From positions 604,836 through 668,835 of the forward strand of contig KB906735.1 of assembly GCA_000381585.1 (NCBI GenBank): DNA of 64,000 bases. Reading direction: 5' to 3'. Below are positions 42,447 through 51,913 of this stretch, one piece after another. Position 1 is the stretch's first letter, and each line of letters opens with the position of its first letter. A program made the translations under genes and the position numbers. This DNA is from Acidobacteriaceae bacterium KBS 83. Lineage in GTDB: Bacteria; Acidobacteriota; Terriglobia; Terriglobales; Acidobacteriaceae. The notes below the pieces were generated by a model. That model did not search any database. It saw only the letters and a list, made by a program, of their open reading frames with translations, and was not told the origin of the DNA.

Positions 42447-42640
42447 CGGATCCCCCTCGCTTACGCAGCGCGCCGCGCTCACCTTTATCGTCTCGTTGGA
42501 CACAGATCCGCTTGACCGCGCTTATAAGTGTGGCCCGGTTTCAGAGGCCAGTCCCGCAGTGTGACTTCGCGCGGCGTGGCTTTTCTTGTGTATACAAGAG
42601 CTCGACCGCCGCGCGGCGTTTCCGTCAATGGAAATACGCT

Positions 42641-43651
42641 CTAGAAGTAGGCGAGCCACTGGAACCACAACGAGGTCGAATCCTCTACGGACGCCTTCGA
42701 AAGTGGTTTGCTGCCCTGGATCATCGTGATATTCTCGCTCGCCTCGCTGGTGTAATTGATGGCGCGATTCGAGCCGGTCCGGTACGCATAGGCGTCGTCC
42801 ATGTAGGCCTGCGCATAAAAGGGCAGGGGCCGGCTGAACGAACCATTCACCTGCGTCCGCTCCATGACCCATTCCGCCGTCAGTCCGGAGAACTTGGTGT
42901 TCTTGGGGATGCCCAGCGAGGCCGACACGTGTTTTCTCGTGCTGTAGTTGGCGATGAAATAAAAGCCGGTAGTTACGCCATTCTTTTTACCGACAGACGA
43001 GTAGGCGTAGATCACATCGCCTGGTGTGACCGGGAAGTTGTTGATCCTCACTTCGGGCTGGGGAATAAATTCAATCCACGCGTAGTAGCTCGGCTTGCCA
43101 CCCGTCCAGTCCTGCTCCGTACCATCCTGAATCAAATCATTGCAGTTGCAGTTGCCGTCGATGCCCACCCATTCGGACTCGTAGCCGGTGAACGGCCGGA
43201 ACTGATTGTTTATGCTGGGAACCACCCACAGCCCGACCACTTCGCTGAAGGGCGCTCCGGCCGCCGTCAGCGAATATCCGCTCCAGTTCAATGAATCGGT
43301 CTTCACCGTGTTGCTGTTCGACGCCGCGGTCGCGGCGCCTACCCGCTGGTTCGCCCGGTGCACCACATTCGGGTTGACCGAGAGTTGCGGCATAATGCGC
43401 GTCGTCGAGACGGCCTGCACCCAGTTCGCATATGCCTTTACGTCGCCCGGGTCAGGACGACGGGGGAAGCCGTAGTCCTCCAGTTGGGAATCGGCCGCGG
43501 AGACCGGGTCGAATCCTTCCGGCACGCCATTGTAGGTCGTGATGGTACTAACATTCGGCAAAGAAACCGAGCTGGAATAGTTCTGGCCGTTCACGGCCAG
43601 ACTGCCGACCATCAGCGTCGCCAGAGCGAGGAGCGGGACTGCACGCTTCAC
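42641..43651 (-). CDS. Secreted glutamic endopeptidase, peptidase family G1
   Basis: This protein resembles the eqolisins, acid-stable secreted proteases with a Gln/Glu catalytic pair. It has a signal peptide (VKRAVPLLALATLMVGSLAVNG) and a long pro-region. The catalytic domain begins SLNWSGYSLTA at about 120-130, then SEWVGIDG, DLIQDGTEQDW (likely catalytic Gln175) and TAEWVMERT (likely catalytic Glu260). The GTG at 43651 is fixed by AGGAGG upstream. The gene stands alone, with no inhibitor or transporter beside it. Bacterial G1 peptidases are much less studied than the fungal ones. Confidence 0.87.
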   Translation of the reverse strand: MKRAVPLLALATLMVGSLAVNGQNYSSSVSLPNVSTITTYNGVPEGFDPVSAADSQLEDYGFPRRPDPGDVKAYANWVQAVSTTRIMPQLSVNPNVVHRANQRVGAATAASNSNTVKTDSLNWSGYSLTAAGAPFSEVVGLWVVPSINNQFRPFTGYESEWVGIDGNCNCNDLIQDGTEQDWTGGKPSYYAWIEFIPQPEVRINNFPVTPGDVIYAYSSVGKKNGVTTGFYFIANYSTRKHVSASLGIPKNTKFSGLTAEWVMERTQVNGSFSRPLPFYAQAYMDDAYAYRTGSNRAINYTSEASENITMIQGSKPLSKASVEDSTSLWFQWLAYF

Positions 43652-43972
43652 GATAGTCCTCCTGAGACTTGAGCAAAGATTCGTGGATTCCGGAGCGAAC
43701 CAGGCAGGCGAACCACAAACGAGATGTACATGCAAAACCGCGCATTACGCGGTAGGGGTAGGACTATAGGAGCCGCTGAGCGACTGTCAACGGAAACAGA
43801 TTGATCCGCCCAAAAGTTGAAGTTAACTAGGGGTTTACGGCGGCGCACGCGTCCCGCAATCTCGGACGCGTCACCTCTCGGGATCAATGCACGAAATCCC
43901 GGACGACACGGTATTCCTGTGCCCTCCGGGATCCTGGCAGGAGAGACCAGCCAGCCACGCGCGAATCACCCG
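43652..43972. other. Intergenic region with a hairpin, no gene seen
   Basis: This is 321 nt between the SYLF gene end and the G1 peptidase start, both on the minus strand. It should hold the peptidase promoter and the SYLF terminator. ACGCGTCC (43847-43854) and GGACGCGT (43864-43871) form an 8-bp stem with a 9-nt loop; no T-tract follows, so termination is unproven. Confidence 0.45.
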
Positions 43973-44710
43973 CTAAGACTTTCCGCCAGACGCGTTCGAC
44001 GGTGACTTCTCTTTCAAAGTGGATATCATCACGTCAGCGGCTGGGGGGGGCATTTCGCTCTTAAAGATCTCCGGACCCGTTATTTTCTTCCCGTAAAGGT
44101 TCTTGTTCGCGTCCTCGTCGGGCCCCATCGTTGTCCCGGAGAGGGAAACTCCGGCAAACACGCCATTCGACTCGGAGTAGGAAAGCATCTCTGCGTTCAT
44201 CGACGCGTTGGTGGAAGCTTCCGCAGTCTTGCCTACCGGGCCGGCAGCAACACTCGCGTCGCCACCCAGCTTGAGCTTCCCGTTTAGCATCGTGCGTGCG
44301 CCCTTGTCATTCATCACCAGCACGACAAAGTCGGTCGCTTGCCCGCCTGCCTGGAAGCCAACACTGCCGCCGCTCGACTGCATCATGATCGGCGCGCTCC
44401 AGGTGCCGTCGAAGTTCTCTCCGCTCCGGCAACTCATTGCGCCACGGCCGTACTGCCCGGCAACAATGAACCCGGCCTTCTTTACCGAGGGCAGAATAAT
44501 CACGCACTCCGCCTTATTCAAAACATCAAGCGGAATTCCGCGGTCTTTGCTCAACAGGTCCTTTATCACCTCGCCAGCCTCTTTCAGCCTCTGATCCTCC
44601 TTATCGCTACTCGCCTTGGCCAGTACAGGCACCAACAGGCACACAAGAACGGCCAGACTCGCCATCCACCTTGCATTTTGAAAATGACAGTGATTCTCGC
44701 GTTGATTCAC
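43973..44710 (-). CDS. SYLF-domain lipid-binding protein, exported
   Basis: The product starts at GTG 44710 with AAAGGAGAG upstream. It has a signal peptide (MASLAVLVCLLVPVLAKAS) after a short polar N-terminus. The mature part carries the SYLF (DUF500/Ysc84) features: AECVIILPSVKKAGFIVAGQYGRGAMSC, SAPIMMQSSGGSVGFQAGGQATDFVVLVMND and DASVAAGPVGKTAEAS. The domain binds phosphoinositides in eukaryotes; bacterial members are periplasmic with unclear ligands. 245 residues. No partner genes are adjacent. Confidence 0.88.
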   Translation of the reverse strand: MNQRENHCHFQNARWMASLAVLVCLLVPVLAKASSDKEDQRLKEAGEVIKDLLSKDRGIPLDVLNKAECVIILPSVKKAGFIVAGQYGRGAMSCRSGENFDGTWSAPIMMQSSGGSVGFQAGGQATDFVVLVMNDKGARTMLNGKLKLGGDASVAAGPVGKTAEASTNASMNAEMLSYSESNGVFAGVSLSGTTMGPDEDANKNLYGKKITGPEIFKSEMPPPAADVMISTLKEKSPSNASGGKS

Positions 44711-45073
44711 AGGACTCTCCTTTTCTCGATCGGTCGCGGACAGCATTCTCCAACCACAACTTAGTGTTCTCCATCACCGGCCCCGAGGAGAACTAGCAAA
44801 TCTGACAGGTTCGTTCAGACATTCCGGCACCAAACTGAAAATGCGTCAACAACACTACTGAACCCGCAAACAATAATCCTGACGGGGGAGCCGGAACAAA
44901 AGGGTCTGGCGGCAATCCAATCGTCCTCTCAGGACGCGGGACGGAAGGAAGTACCGTCAGCCCGCACACATTACGCCAGGACCCTGTCGCTTGGGAAGCC
45001 CCTATCACAGGTGCGAGTCAGGACCAGGCCTTCTCGCCTGCAAAGGCAGCCCTCTGAAGAGAGGGGCATCTGG
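44711..45073. other. Intergenic region with a possible sorting-signal-like remnant
   Basis: This is 363 nt between the HAD hydrolase and SYLF genes (both minus strand). A GTG-started minus-strand frame, 44793-45008, encodes 71 residues including PDPFVPAPPSGLLFAGSVVLLTHF. That recalls the VPxP-transmembrane end of PEP-CTERM-like sorted proteins. It lacks a normal start context and a terminal basic tail, so I treat it as a possible remnant only. Confidence 0.35.
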
Positions 45074-46078
45074 CTATGGCTGAGGCGGAAAAATCGACTT
45101 CCAATCGCTCTTCATATCCACAACCGTCCACCCTTTTGCAATTGCCTCGTCCAAGGCTTTATCGAGGTGGCCAAAGTGTGACTGCCGATCATACGCATAC
45201 TCGCGGATCGCATCCGTGTGGTGCACAAGCAGCATGAAACGCGGACCTCCCCCTGCGGCAGTCCATTCAAGCATCTGCTGGTCGCCATCGGAGTTGCCGA
45301 AGGCGGCGATGGGGCGGCGGCCAATGAACTCGTTGATGCCCACGGGCTTGCCATCCTTATCGTCAATAAAGTTGATCTCTGGCAGCCGCATAAGATCAGG
45401 CTTGCCGTCGACCATCTCGAACTTCGTCTTGATCGAACTGCCCACCACCTGCTCAGGTGGGATCCCATATGCCTTCTGCGTCCACGGACGCATAAACTCA
45501 ATTCCTCCGCCGGAAACGATGTACGTCTTAAAGCCATTGGCTCGAAGATAGGCCAGCAGTTCCACCATAGGTTGATAAATGCATTGCGTGTACGGGCGCT
45601 TGAACCTGGGCTGTTGCGCCTTCGCCAGCCAGTCGCTCACGATCTGCTGGAACTGTTCCACAGTCATGCCCGCATGGGTGGCCGCCATCAACTCCATCAG
45701 CCCCTTTTCCCCCGTTGCGGCAACGGCCTTCATATCTCCATCCAGAACTCCCTTGAACGGCTGCGTCGTCTTCCATGCTGGATGCTGTGGGGCAAGTACC
45801 CGGACACGGTCGAAGACAAACGCCAGTTGCACATACATCGGCTGCTCCACCCAAAGAGTGCCGTCGTTGTCGAATGTAGCGATCCGTTGATCTACGGGAA
45901 CGAAATTGGGAGTGCCTTCTGCCGTCACTATCCCGACGAAGGCGACGATAGCCTTCTTTGGCCCTGTATCGTTCCACGAAGGTAGCGGGTCAGTCTGAGC
46001 GTGTGCGCTAAACAGAGCAGCCGCAGCGAAAAGTAGGCCAAAACAGGAACGGAGCAGCGCATTCTTTCCCTGAGCCAT
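45074..46078 (-). CDS. Secreted HAD-superfamily hydrolase
   Basis: This 334-residue phosphatase-like protein has a signal peptide (CFGLLFAAAALFSAHAQT). HAD motif I is FDNDGTLW (D70, D72), motif II is in TYIVSGGGIEFM, and motif IV is AAFGNSDGD. The cap between them is helical. Such exported HAD proteins are annotated as haloacid dehalogenase-like hydrolases with phosphatase-type activity; the substrate is unknown. The ATG is preceded by TTGGAGGTTGA. It is the only gene on its transcript as far as can be seen. Confidence 0.88.
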   Translation of the reverse strand: MAQGKNALLRSCFGLLFAAAALFSAHAQTDPLPSWNDTGPKKAIVAFVGIVTAEGTPNFVPVDQRIATFDNDGTLWVEQPMYVQLAFVFDRVRVLAPQHPAWKTTQPFKGVLDGDMKAVAATGEKGLMELMAATHAGMTVEQFQQIVSDWLAKAQQPRFKRPYTQCIYQPMVELLAYLRANGFKTYIVSGGGIEFMRPWTQKAYGIPPEQVVGSSIKTKFEMVDGKPDLMRLPEINFIDDKDGKPVGINEFIGRRPIAAFGNSDGDQQMLEWTAAGGGPRFMLLVHHTDAIREYAYDRQSHFGHLDKALDEAIAKGWTVVDMKSDWKSIFPPQP

Positions 46079-46391
46079 TCAACCTCCAACCGCTGGGTAA
46101 TGTCTGCTGTCTACGGCATTACATGAAGGCATTTGATCCGAAATCCGAGGCGCGGTAGATCGCAGTTACGGGAAATCCTACAGACGCCGCGAAGCAGCGA
46201 GAACCTGTCAGAGTTACCAGTTTCGATGTGAAATTGCAGTCAACCAACAACTATGTGACTCGACAGTTGTGACTGGACGATGCGCACGCATCTGTCATAG
46301 ACGGTCGATATAGATTTTAGGATTTTTCGGATTTAGGCAGGGCTTGAGCGGTCACGCTGCGCGTGATTGGCAATTTGTTGACCACAGCCAC
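46079..46391. other. Intergenic region, no gene seen
   Basis: This is 313 nt between the VWA gene end and the HAD gene start (both minus strand). It must hold the HAD promoter. TCACGC (46352-46357) and GCGTGA (46361-46366) form a 6-bp hairpin just downstream of the VWA stop. There is no T-tract and no convincing frame. Confidence 0.45.
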
Positions 46392-48464
46392 TCAGCGAAC
46401 CAGCACGCCCGTCCGCGGGAAGCTGAACGCCCCCGCCCGGTCATCAATCACGTTCACCTGGCAGGTGTACTGCCCCGGCTTAAGGTCTTTCAGCGGTACA
46501 TCGAACTGGAACGCGATCGTGTTGCGTGAGGCATCGGTCAATTTCGTGGCCTCCACCAAGGGTGTTTCAAAGACCTTCGTTGATCCGGAAAGGAACTCGA
46601 TGGAAGTGAGCAGTCGTGGCGACTGTGCCCTTGCATCCGCTGTCTTCGTGCCCGGGCCATAGACCTCATACAGCAGATACAAATGACCGTCCTGCCGGAA
46701 GACGTGCGCCACATTCGGCACCCATAGCTGTCCGTCCTGAATAAGCGGATTCGCCTGCTTGCTCTTCGGCGCCGTCTGTCTCTGATTTGCAAGCAATACG
46801 GACGACAGCTTCAGCGGCGCCTTGCTGAGGTCCGGCACATTGATGTCCGTCTCGAACGATCCCATGTGTCCGGTCTCGTTTTCGCGCACCACAAACTTCA
46901 CGTGATATTTGCCCGGAGGCAGCGTGAAGCTCGTGGTGTACTGCACATTCTTCCTGGAGACCTGCTGCTGCTGGTCAATCGCCAGCTTCACCGTCTGTCG
47001 CACCCCGCCTTCGGCGCGACCAGCCCCATCTTTCACCTCCCCGATGATGTCAATCGTCGCCTTGTCCCGATCGCCGCCCTTCACAAATGGGATCTGCGAC
47101 CCCGGCACAATCAGCGACACCGGAATGTAATAGCGATCCGGCGTCAGTTCAAAGTAGTAGGCCGCCATGTATACCGGGACATCAGTCGCTGGAAGATCGC
47201 TCTCCAGTTGCTCCGTCAACTGACGCTCGCGGTCCTCGTGGTTCGAATGCTGGTAGTCCGCCGGTGCGTAGTACCCGGGCCGGTACTCGACCTTCACATC
47301 CGCGCGATTCAACTTGATCTGTAGCCGGCGGTAACGGCCATCGCGTGCCGGATTCGTGGAGCGGAAGCCGATCACATAATACTGGGCAGTGTCGTTCTCC
47401 ATCGCCTGAAAGGCCGGAGCGAAGTCGTTGGAGTCGCCGTAGAACTTGCCCCCAGTGTCGGCCGCCAGCGTCGACAACACCTCCTGCGTGTTGAAATTCG
47501 CATCCAGATTGTTCTGCAAAGCCTGGCCGTTATACGCGCTCGCTCCGCGGACCGATCCCGTCGACGCATCCCCCAGCGGCGAGATCGCCTGCAACCCGCG
47601 CATGTCCACGCTGTAAATGGAGAGGTTCGCTCGCACCGCTGAATTAGTCGCCGAACGCAGCGAGGCCTCGTTCTCAATGCCGTCGCGCTGTATGCCGCCC
47701 GAGAAGTACAGGAGCGACTTCTTCTGGTTGATATACGCGAGCGACTTCGAGATCTCCGCAATAGCATAGAGCTGACGATCTGTATTGATGTCGTTGTATT
47801 CGCTCTCGTCCGGAGTAAAGCTGCTTGCGTCTTCGGTCTGATTGGTCGTCGAGGTTGCGCCCGCTTGGTAGCCTCCCTGCCGAGTATTGTCGTAATGGGA
47901 TACCGCCGCAAGCAATGCCTGTTTGTTCGCGGTAAAGTCCTGGTCCACGCTGATCGATGCATCAAGCGACACCGCAGCCACCAGGTCAGCCGCCTGCATC
48001 TGCCGGCTGATGTAGTTCTTCGCCGCGGCAACCGAGCGCGAAAGGTCATCCGGCTGCATCGAAGTGAGATCGAAGAAGAGGATGACCAGCCGGTGATTGC
48101 GCAGCTCATCGCCCGTAACTACTCCTGTGCCGGTCCCTTTTCCCAGTACCAGTTGCCCAGCCTTCCCACTCACGGTCGCCTCGTTTAACGGAGTAGCTGC
48201 ATCAATGCTCTGGAAGTCAAATGTCTGGATCGTCTGCGGCTTCCCGTTCTCAAGCACCGTGAAGTCCTTCGCCGTGAGTCCCCGAACGACGGCCCCTGTG
48301 CGCTTGTCGCGCACCACGACGTTGGTTAGCACCAGGTCGCTCTGTACCTTCAAAACGTAACTGGTGTTGTTTGGATTGCCATTGTTCACTGCGGCCGGCT
48401 GCTTTTCCTGCGCCTGCAACGGCAACGTCAGCCCAACCAGCGTCAGTGTCAGGAATGTACGCAT
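46392..48464 (-). CDS. VWFA-related (acidobacterial type) exported protein
   Basis: This 690-residue protein has a signal peptide (MRTFLTLTLVGLTLPLQAQ). The N-terminal block VLTNVVVRDKRTGAVVRGLTAKDFTVLENGKPQ marks the VWFA-related family often seen in acidobacteria. A von Willebrand A-type fold follows, including LVILFFDLTSMQPDD, with the metal-site Ser spaced variably. The C-terminal half is beta-rich, with LKDLKPGQYTCQVNVIDDRAGAF. It probably binds a protein or surface ligand. Its start shares one base with the TonB gene stop (TGATG at 48462-48466), so it is co-translated. Binding partner unknown. Confidence 0.86.
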   Translation of the reverse strand: MRTFLTLTLVGLTLPLQAQEKQPAAVNNGNPNNTSYVLKVQSDLVLTNVVVRDKRTGAVVRGLTAKDFTVLENGKPQTIQTFDFQSIDAATPLNEATVSGKAGQLVLGKGTGTGVVTGDELRNHRLVILFFDLTSMQPDDLSRSVAAAKNYISRQMQAADLVAAVSLDASISVDQDFTANKQALLAAVSHYDNTRQGGYQAGATSTTNQTEDASSFTPDESEYNDINTDRQLYAIAEISKSLAYINQKKSLLYFSGGIQRDGIENEASLRSATNSAVRANLSIYSVDMRGLQAISPLGDASTGSVRGASAYNGQALQNNLDANFNTQEVLSTLAADTGGKFYGDSNDFAPAFQAMENDTAQYYVIGFRSTNPARDGRYRRLQIKLNRADVKVEYRPGYYAPADYQHSNHEDRERQLTEQLESDLPATDVPVYMAAYYFELTPDRYYIPVSLIVPGSQIPFVKGGDRDKATIDIIGEVKDGAGRAEGGVRQTVKLAIDQQQQVSRKNVQYTTSFTLPPGKYHVKFVVRENETGHMGSFETDINVPDLSKAPLKLSSVLLANQRQTAPKSKQANPLIQDGQLWVPNVAHVFRQDGHLYLLYEVYGPGTKTADARAQSPRLLTSIEFLSGSTKVFETPLVEATKLTDASRNTIAFQFDVPLKDLKPGQYTCQVNVIDDRAGAFSFPRTGVLVR

Positions 48465-51400
48465 CAGTAACGGAACCTCGCCATCAGCACGAAGGTACGC
48501 ATCTGCGCAGCCGATGTGACCTGACCATAGGTATTCGATCCCAGACTCGTGTCCACGCCCGCGTACTGCACCGTGTTTAGCACGTTGTCCGCGGTGCCAC
48601 GCAACTCCAGATTGCGCATCTCACCCATCCGGATCGTTTTTGACAGCGACGCGTCGAAGGTCAGCGTCCCCGGCCCGGGGATTGAGTAGCGCGACGCCGT
48701 TCCATACACCTGCCCGGGCGCGAAGTCGCTGCTGAACGCGTCCGTATTGAACCAGCGGTCCAGCGTTCCGCCCCCGGCGGTCAGAGGAGCTCCCTGCACC
48801 CGATTCGGCCGCAGCGACCCCGTGCTCCCGCGCGCCACATCGGCGCTGTTCGCGACAAAGCGCGGGGTCAGCGGCTCTCCGGTCGCGAAAGCAAACGTGC
48901 CCGAGACAGACACATTTGCCAGCCCGTGCGATAGCCAGTTACCGCCGGTTAGGAAGTGCCCATCCGGCCCGAAGGGAAACTCGTACAGGAAATCGCCCTT
49001 CAGGTTGTGCCGCACGTCGAAGGAAGAATTCGACTCCTCCGCCAGAATGTTCTGCCAGTTCTGCGCGACCACAGCCGTAGTCCCGCCATTGCCGCCGATC
49101 GCGCTCGCGTTGTCGATCGCATGCGAGTACGTGTAAGTGGCACCCAACGCAATGCCGTCCTGGAGTCGCTTGCGCAGCCGCAGCGTGCCGGCGTTATAGT
49201 TCGAAAATCCCACCGAGTCCGAGTAGTCGTAGTACACGCCGCTCAATGACGAATCAGCGTTGCGTCCCGGCGCAGTCAGCACGTCCAGCCTCGTGCCCTT
49301 CGCCCCGTTCCAGCCGACGTTCAACACGATATTCATAGGCAGCGTCCGCTGGATATCGAGGTTCCACACCTGCACGTAAGGCAACCGGTAATTCTTGTTC
49401 ACCGAGTAATTGCCCGCCGCCTGCGGGGTGCCGAAGCCATTCGCCAGCGTGATTTTCGCTCCCTCCGTCGCCTGGTTCGTCTGCACATCGGCAAACGGCG
49501 GTTGGAACGCGAGGTTCTGGATGAAGCTGATGTACTGCCCGTTCGCAAAGTTCACGCCATACCCGCCGCGGACCACGGTATTCTTCATCGCTCTCCAAGC
49601 AAAGCCCACGCGCGGAGAGAGATCGTTGCGGTCCGGATAGATCAGCGTCTTAGGATATGGTCCAGTGAACTGGCCAACGCCACCGGCCAGCACCGGCGCC
49701 ACCTGGCTGAAGTCACTGCTCGGATCGATCGTCGCCAGCCGTCCGTCCTTTTCCGAATACGGCGAGAAGTACTCATAGCGCAGCCCCGCGAGAACGGTGA
49801 AATTCGGCCTCACCCGCCAGTCGTCCTGAAGGAATAGATCGTAGATATTCGCCCGCAGGTACGCCTTCTGATACGGTGCCTGGATCGTCGTCTGCTGCGG
49901 AAGTCCCAGCAGGAGATCTGCCAGCGACGATCCCGTTGCCGGCTGCCCATTGCCGCCATTCGTTCCGGTGCCGTTCGCGCCGGAGGAACCCGGCTTCTCC
50001 GTCGCTAGCCCTGTAAAGACAAATGTGCCGGTAGAATCCGCCTGCCCGATCATACTCAGCTGGATCCGCTTGTAATCTCCGCCGAACTTCACGTTGTGCT
50101 TGCCATGTAGCCACGCGCTCGACTCTGAAACCCCGATCGTCTGGTTCACCTGAAAGTTCGGCTGCTCTTCGTTGAGGCCGGAGAATTGCACGAGCGTGAC
50201 ATTTGGCAATCCATAGTTCAGCGGATTCGCCGCCGCGCCGCTCAGCACATGGATGCCTAGGTCCTTTGCGATGTCCTGCTCGTTGGTGAAGAAGTTGCTG
50301 AGCTCGGAGTTCGTGCGGTTCAGGTTTGCCGTAAAGTTGTTCGTCAGGCGCTTGAGCCCGAGGGTGTAGCCGAGTTGCAGCGAATACTGATGTGTCTGCT
50401 GCTTCCCGCCCAGTTCGGGAAACAAATTCACCTCATCCGTAGCGGAGTGGCTGTAGTTGAAGTTGGCATTGATGCTCTGGTGCAGCCCGGGCGAACTGGC
50501 TCCGGTGAACTGGCGGATCATGCTGGAAGTCGCCGTGCCCGCGCCCAAGCTGCGCATATAACGCGCGCCAACCGTTGTTGTGTTGGTCGTCGCAGTGGTC
50601 AGCCGGTGGTAATTTTGGCGGTTTGTCGTCGTTAAATTCGGCAGCGGCACGTAGCCCAGCAGTGCAGTTGCCTGCGGGCTGATTCTGCTCGTCGGAATCT
50701 GGTTGTTGGCAAACGGCTGACCGTTCTGTGGATCGTAGATCGTCGGCTGCGCGGAGAAGTCCCCCGCGCGAAGCACCGCATCCGGTACTGTTCCATAGTT
50801 ATCGAACGGCGACGAGGAATGATTGCCGATCAGTGAGAGGAAAATAAAATCCTTCGTATCATTCTCAATCACATGCGGTATGTTTGGCGAACCTGCAAAG
50901 ATCGCCCCAAAGCGATTCGAGTTGTAGGCTGGCTGTGGCTCTTCTTGTCCCCGCAACGCAAAATTCTTCGCATCGAAGAGACTGTTTCCCCCGGTCCAGA
51001 AGAGCGCGCCGTGCGGCTTGTTCGGATTCATGCGGCGGAAGTTGAAACCGCCGCCACGGCCTCCCCCTCCGGCAAAGCCCCCTCCGCCGCCGCGACCTCC
51101 ACCGCCGCCAAAGCCACCACCTCCACCACCGCCGCCGAATCCGCTGAAAGCGCCCGCACGCCCCTGTCCTGGAGTCTGCGCCAGCGTCTGCTGCTGCTGC
51201 ATGTTTTCCAGGTTGTCCCGCATCTGCTCCATGTTGACGCCGGCGAATGGATTCGTCGTGCCGCTCTGCCCCGTCACGCTCACCGACTCCGTACTGCTGA
51301 AGTCGCTGTTGTTCGCCGCCGAAGGCAGTGCGGCCCCGCCCGTATCTGCGCCCGCCGCAATCGCCCCGAGCGCGCCGGCCATCAGCCCTAGGTTTTGCGC

Positions 51401-51913
51401 CCCCTGGCCGCCCATGTATTGCCTCGGGCCGCCCTGCTGTGCCCCGTCGCTGCCGCGTATGCCCTGACCTGCGGCACGCCGCGCCTCCGCCTGCTCGATT
51501 TGTTGCTGGCGCGAGGCCAGAATCAGCGAGAAGTCCATTGCGGCCGTCGCGCCGTCGTGGAGCAGCACCTCTTTTGTAACGGCTGCAAAAGCTGCGAACT
51601 CGGCGCGAACCACGTATCTCCCATCCGCATCGATGTGCAGCGCGAACGCGCCGTGGCTATCCGTGGCGGTTACGTATTGTTTCCCCGTCAGCGTGTTCTT
51701 CGCCGCCACGCTGACGCCAGGAAGCGGCGTCTGGCCCGACTTGATTACGCCCTCGATGGTTCCCCCTGCCGTTGCAGAGGGGGCTGCAGGCGCCGACCTC
51801 GGCTGCAACTCTGCGGCTGCAGGCGTCGACTGCTGCGCAACCCGGGCGTCCTGAGAGGGCCATCCGCAGACCGGCACGGCCAGCAGCACGATCAGCAAGC
51901 CCGCACACCTCAT
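48464..51913 (-). CDS. TonB-dependent receptor with regulatory domain and Gly-rich insertion
   Basis: This outer-membrane protein has about 1,149 residues. A signal peptide is followed by a carboxypeptidase-regulatory-like domain (GTIEGVIKSGQTPLPGVSVAAKNTLTGKQY). A plug-like region, a glycine-dense stretch at about residues 245-293 (GGGGGGFGGGGGRGG) and a long beta-barrel follow, ending in an aromatic residue after a Phe/Arg-rich strand (FVLMARFRY). The order resembles Oar/SusC-like receptors that import glycans or peptides, but the substrate is not evident. ATG 51913 overlaps the upstream stop (ATGA). It is flanked by a DUF5666-like gene and the VWA gene in one transcript. Confidence 0.88.
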   Translation of the reverse strand: MRCAGLLIVLLAVPVCGWPSQDARVAQQSTPAAAELQPRSAPAAPSATAGGTIEGVIKSGQTPLPGVSVAAKNTLTGKQYVTATDSHGAFALHIDADGRYVVRAEFAAFAAVTKEVLLHDGATAAMDFSLILASRQQQIEQAEARRAAGQGIRGSDGAQQGGPRQYMGGQGAQNLGLMAGALGAIAAGADTGGAALPSAANNSDFSSTESVSVTGQSGTTNPFAGVNMEQMRDNLENMQQQQTLAQTPGQGRAGAFSGFGGGGGGGGFGGGGGRGGGGGFAGGGGRGGGFNFRRMNPNKPHGALFWTGGNSLFDAKNFALRGQEEPQPAYNSNRFGAIFAGSPNIPHVIENDTKDFIFLSLIGNHSSSPFDNYGTVPDAVLRAGDFSAQPTIYDPQNGQPFANNQIPTSRISPQATALLGYVPLPNLTTTNRQNYHRLTTATTNTTTVGARYMRSLGAGTATSSMIRQFTGASSPGLHQSINANFNYSHSATDEVNLFPELGGKQQTHQYSLQLGYTLGLKRLTNNFTANLNRTNSELSNFFTNEQDIAKDLGIHVLSGAAANPLNYGLPNVTLVQFSGLNEEQPNFQVNQTIGVSESSAWLHGKHNVKFGGDYKRIQLSMIGQADSTGTFVFTGLATEKPGSSGANGTGTNGGNGQPATGSSLADLLLGLPQQTTIQAPYQKAYLRANIYDLFLQDDWRVRPNFTVLAGLRYEYFSPYSEKDGRLATIDPSSDFSQVAPVLAGGVGQFTGPYPKTLIYPDRNDLSPRVGFAWRAMKNTVVRGGYGVNFANGQYISFIQNLAFQPPFADVQTNQATEGAKITLANGFGTPQAAGNYSVNKNYRLPYVQVWNLDIQRTLPMNIVLNVGWNGAKGTRLDVLTAPGRNADSSLSGVYYDYSDSVGFSNYNAGTLRLRKRLQDGIALGATYTYSHAIDNASAIGGNGGTTAVVAQNWQNILAEESNSSFDVRHNLKGDFLYEFPFGPDGHFLTGGNWLSHGLANVSVSGTFAFATGEPLTPRFVANSADVARGSTGSLRPNRVQGAPLTAGGGTLDRWFNTDAFSSDFAPGQVYGTASRYSIPGPGTLTFDASLSKTIRMGEMRNLELRGTADNVLNTVQYAGVDTSLGSNTYGQVTSAAQMRTFVLMARFRY

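Noticed and set aside
51018-51200. Repetitive-looking GC-rich tract in the TonB receptor gene as a possible CRISPR or tandem DNA repeat
   Set aside because: It encodes the glycine-rich linker in frame; the unit is short and irregular with no spacers.
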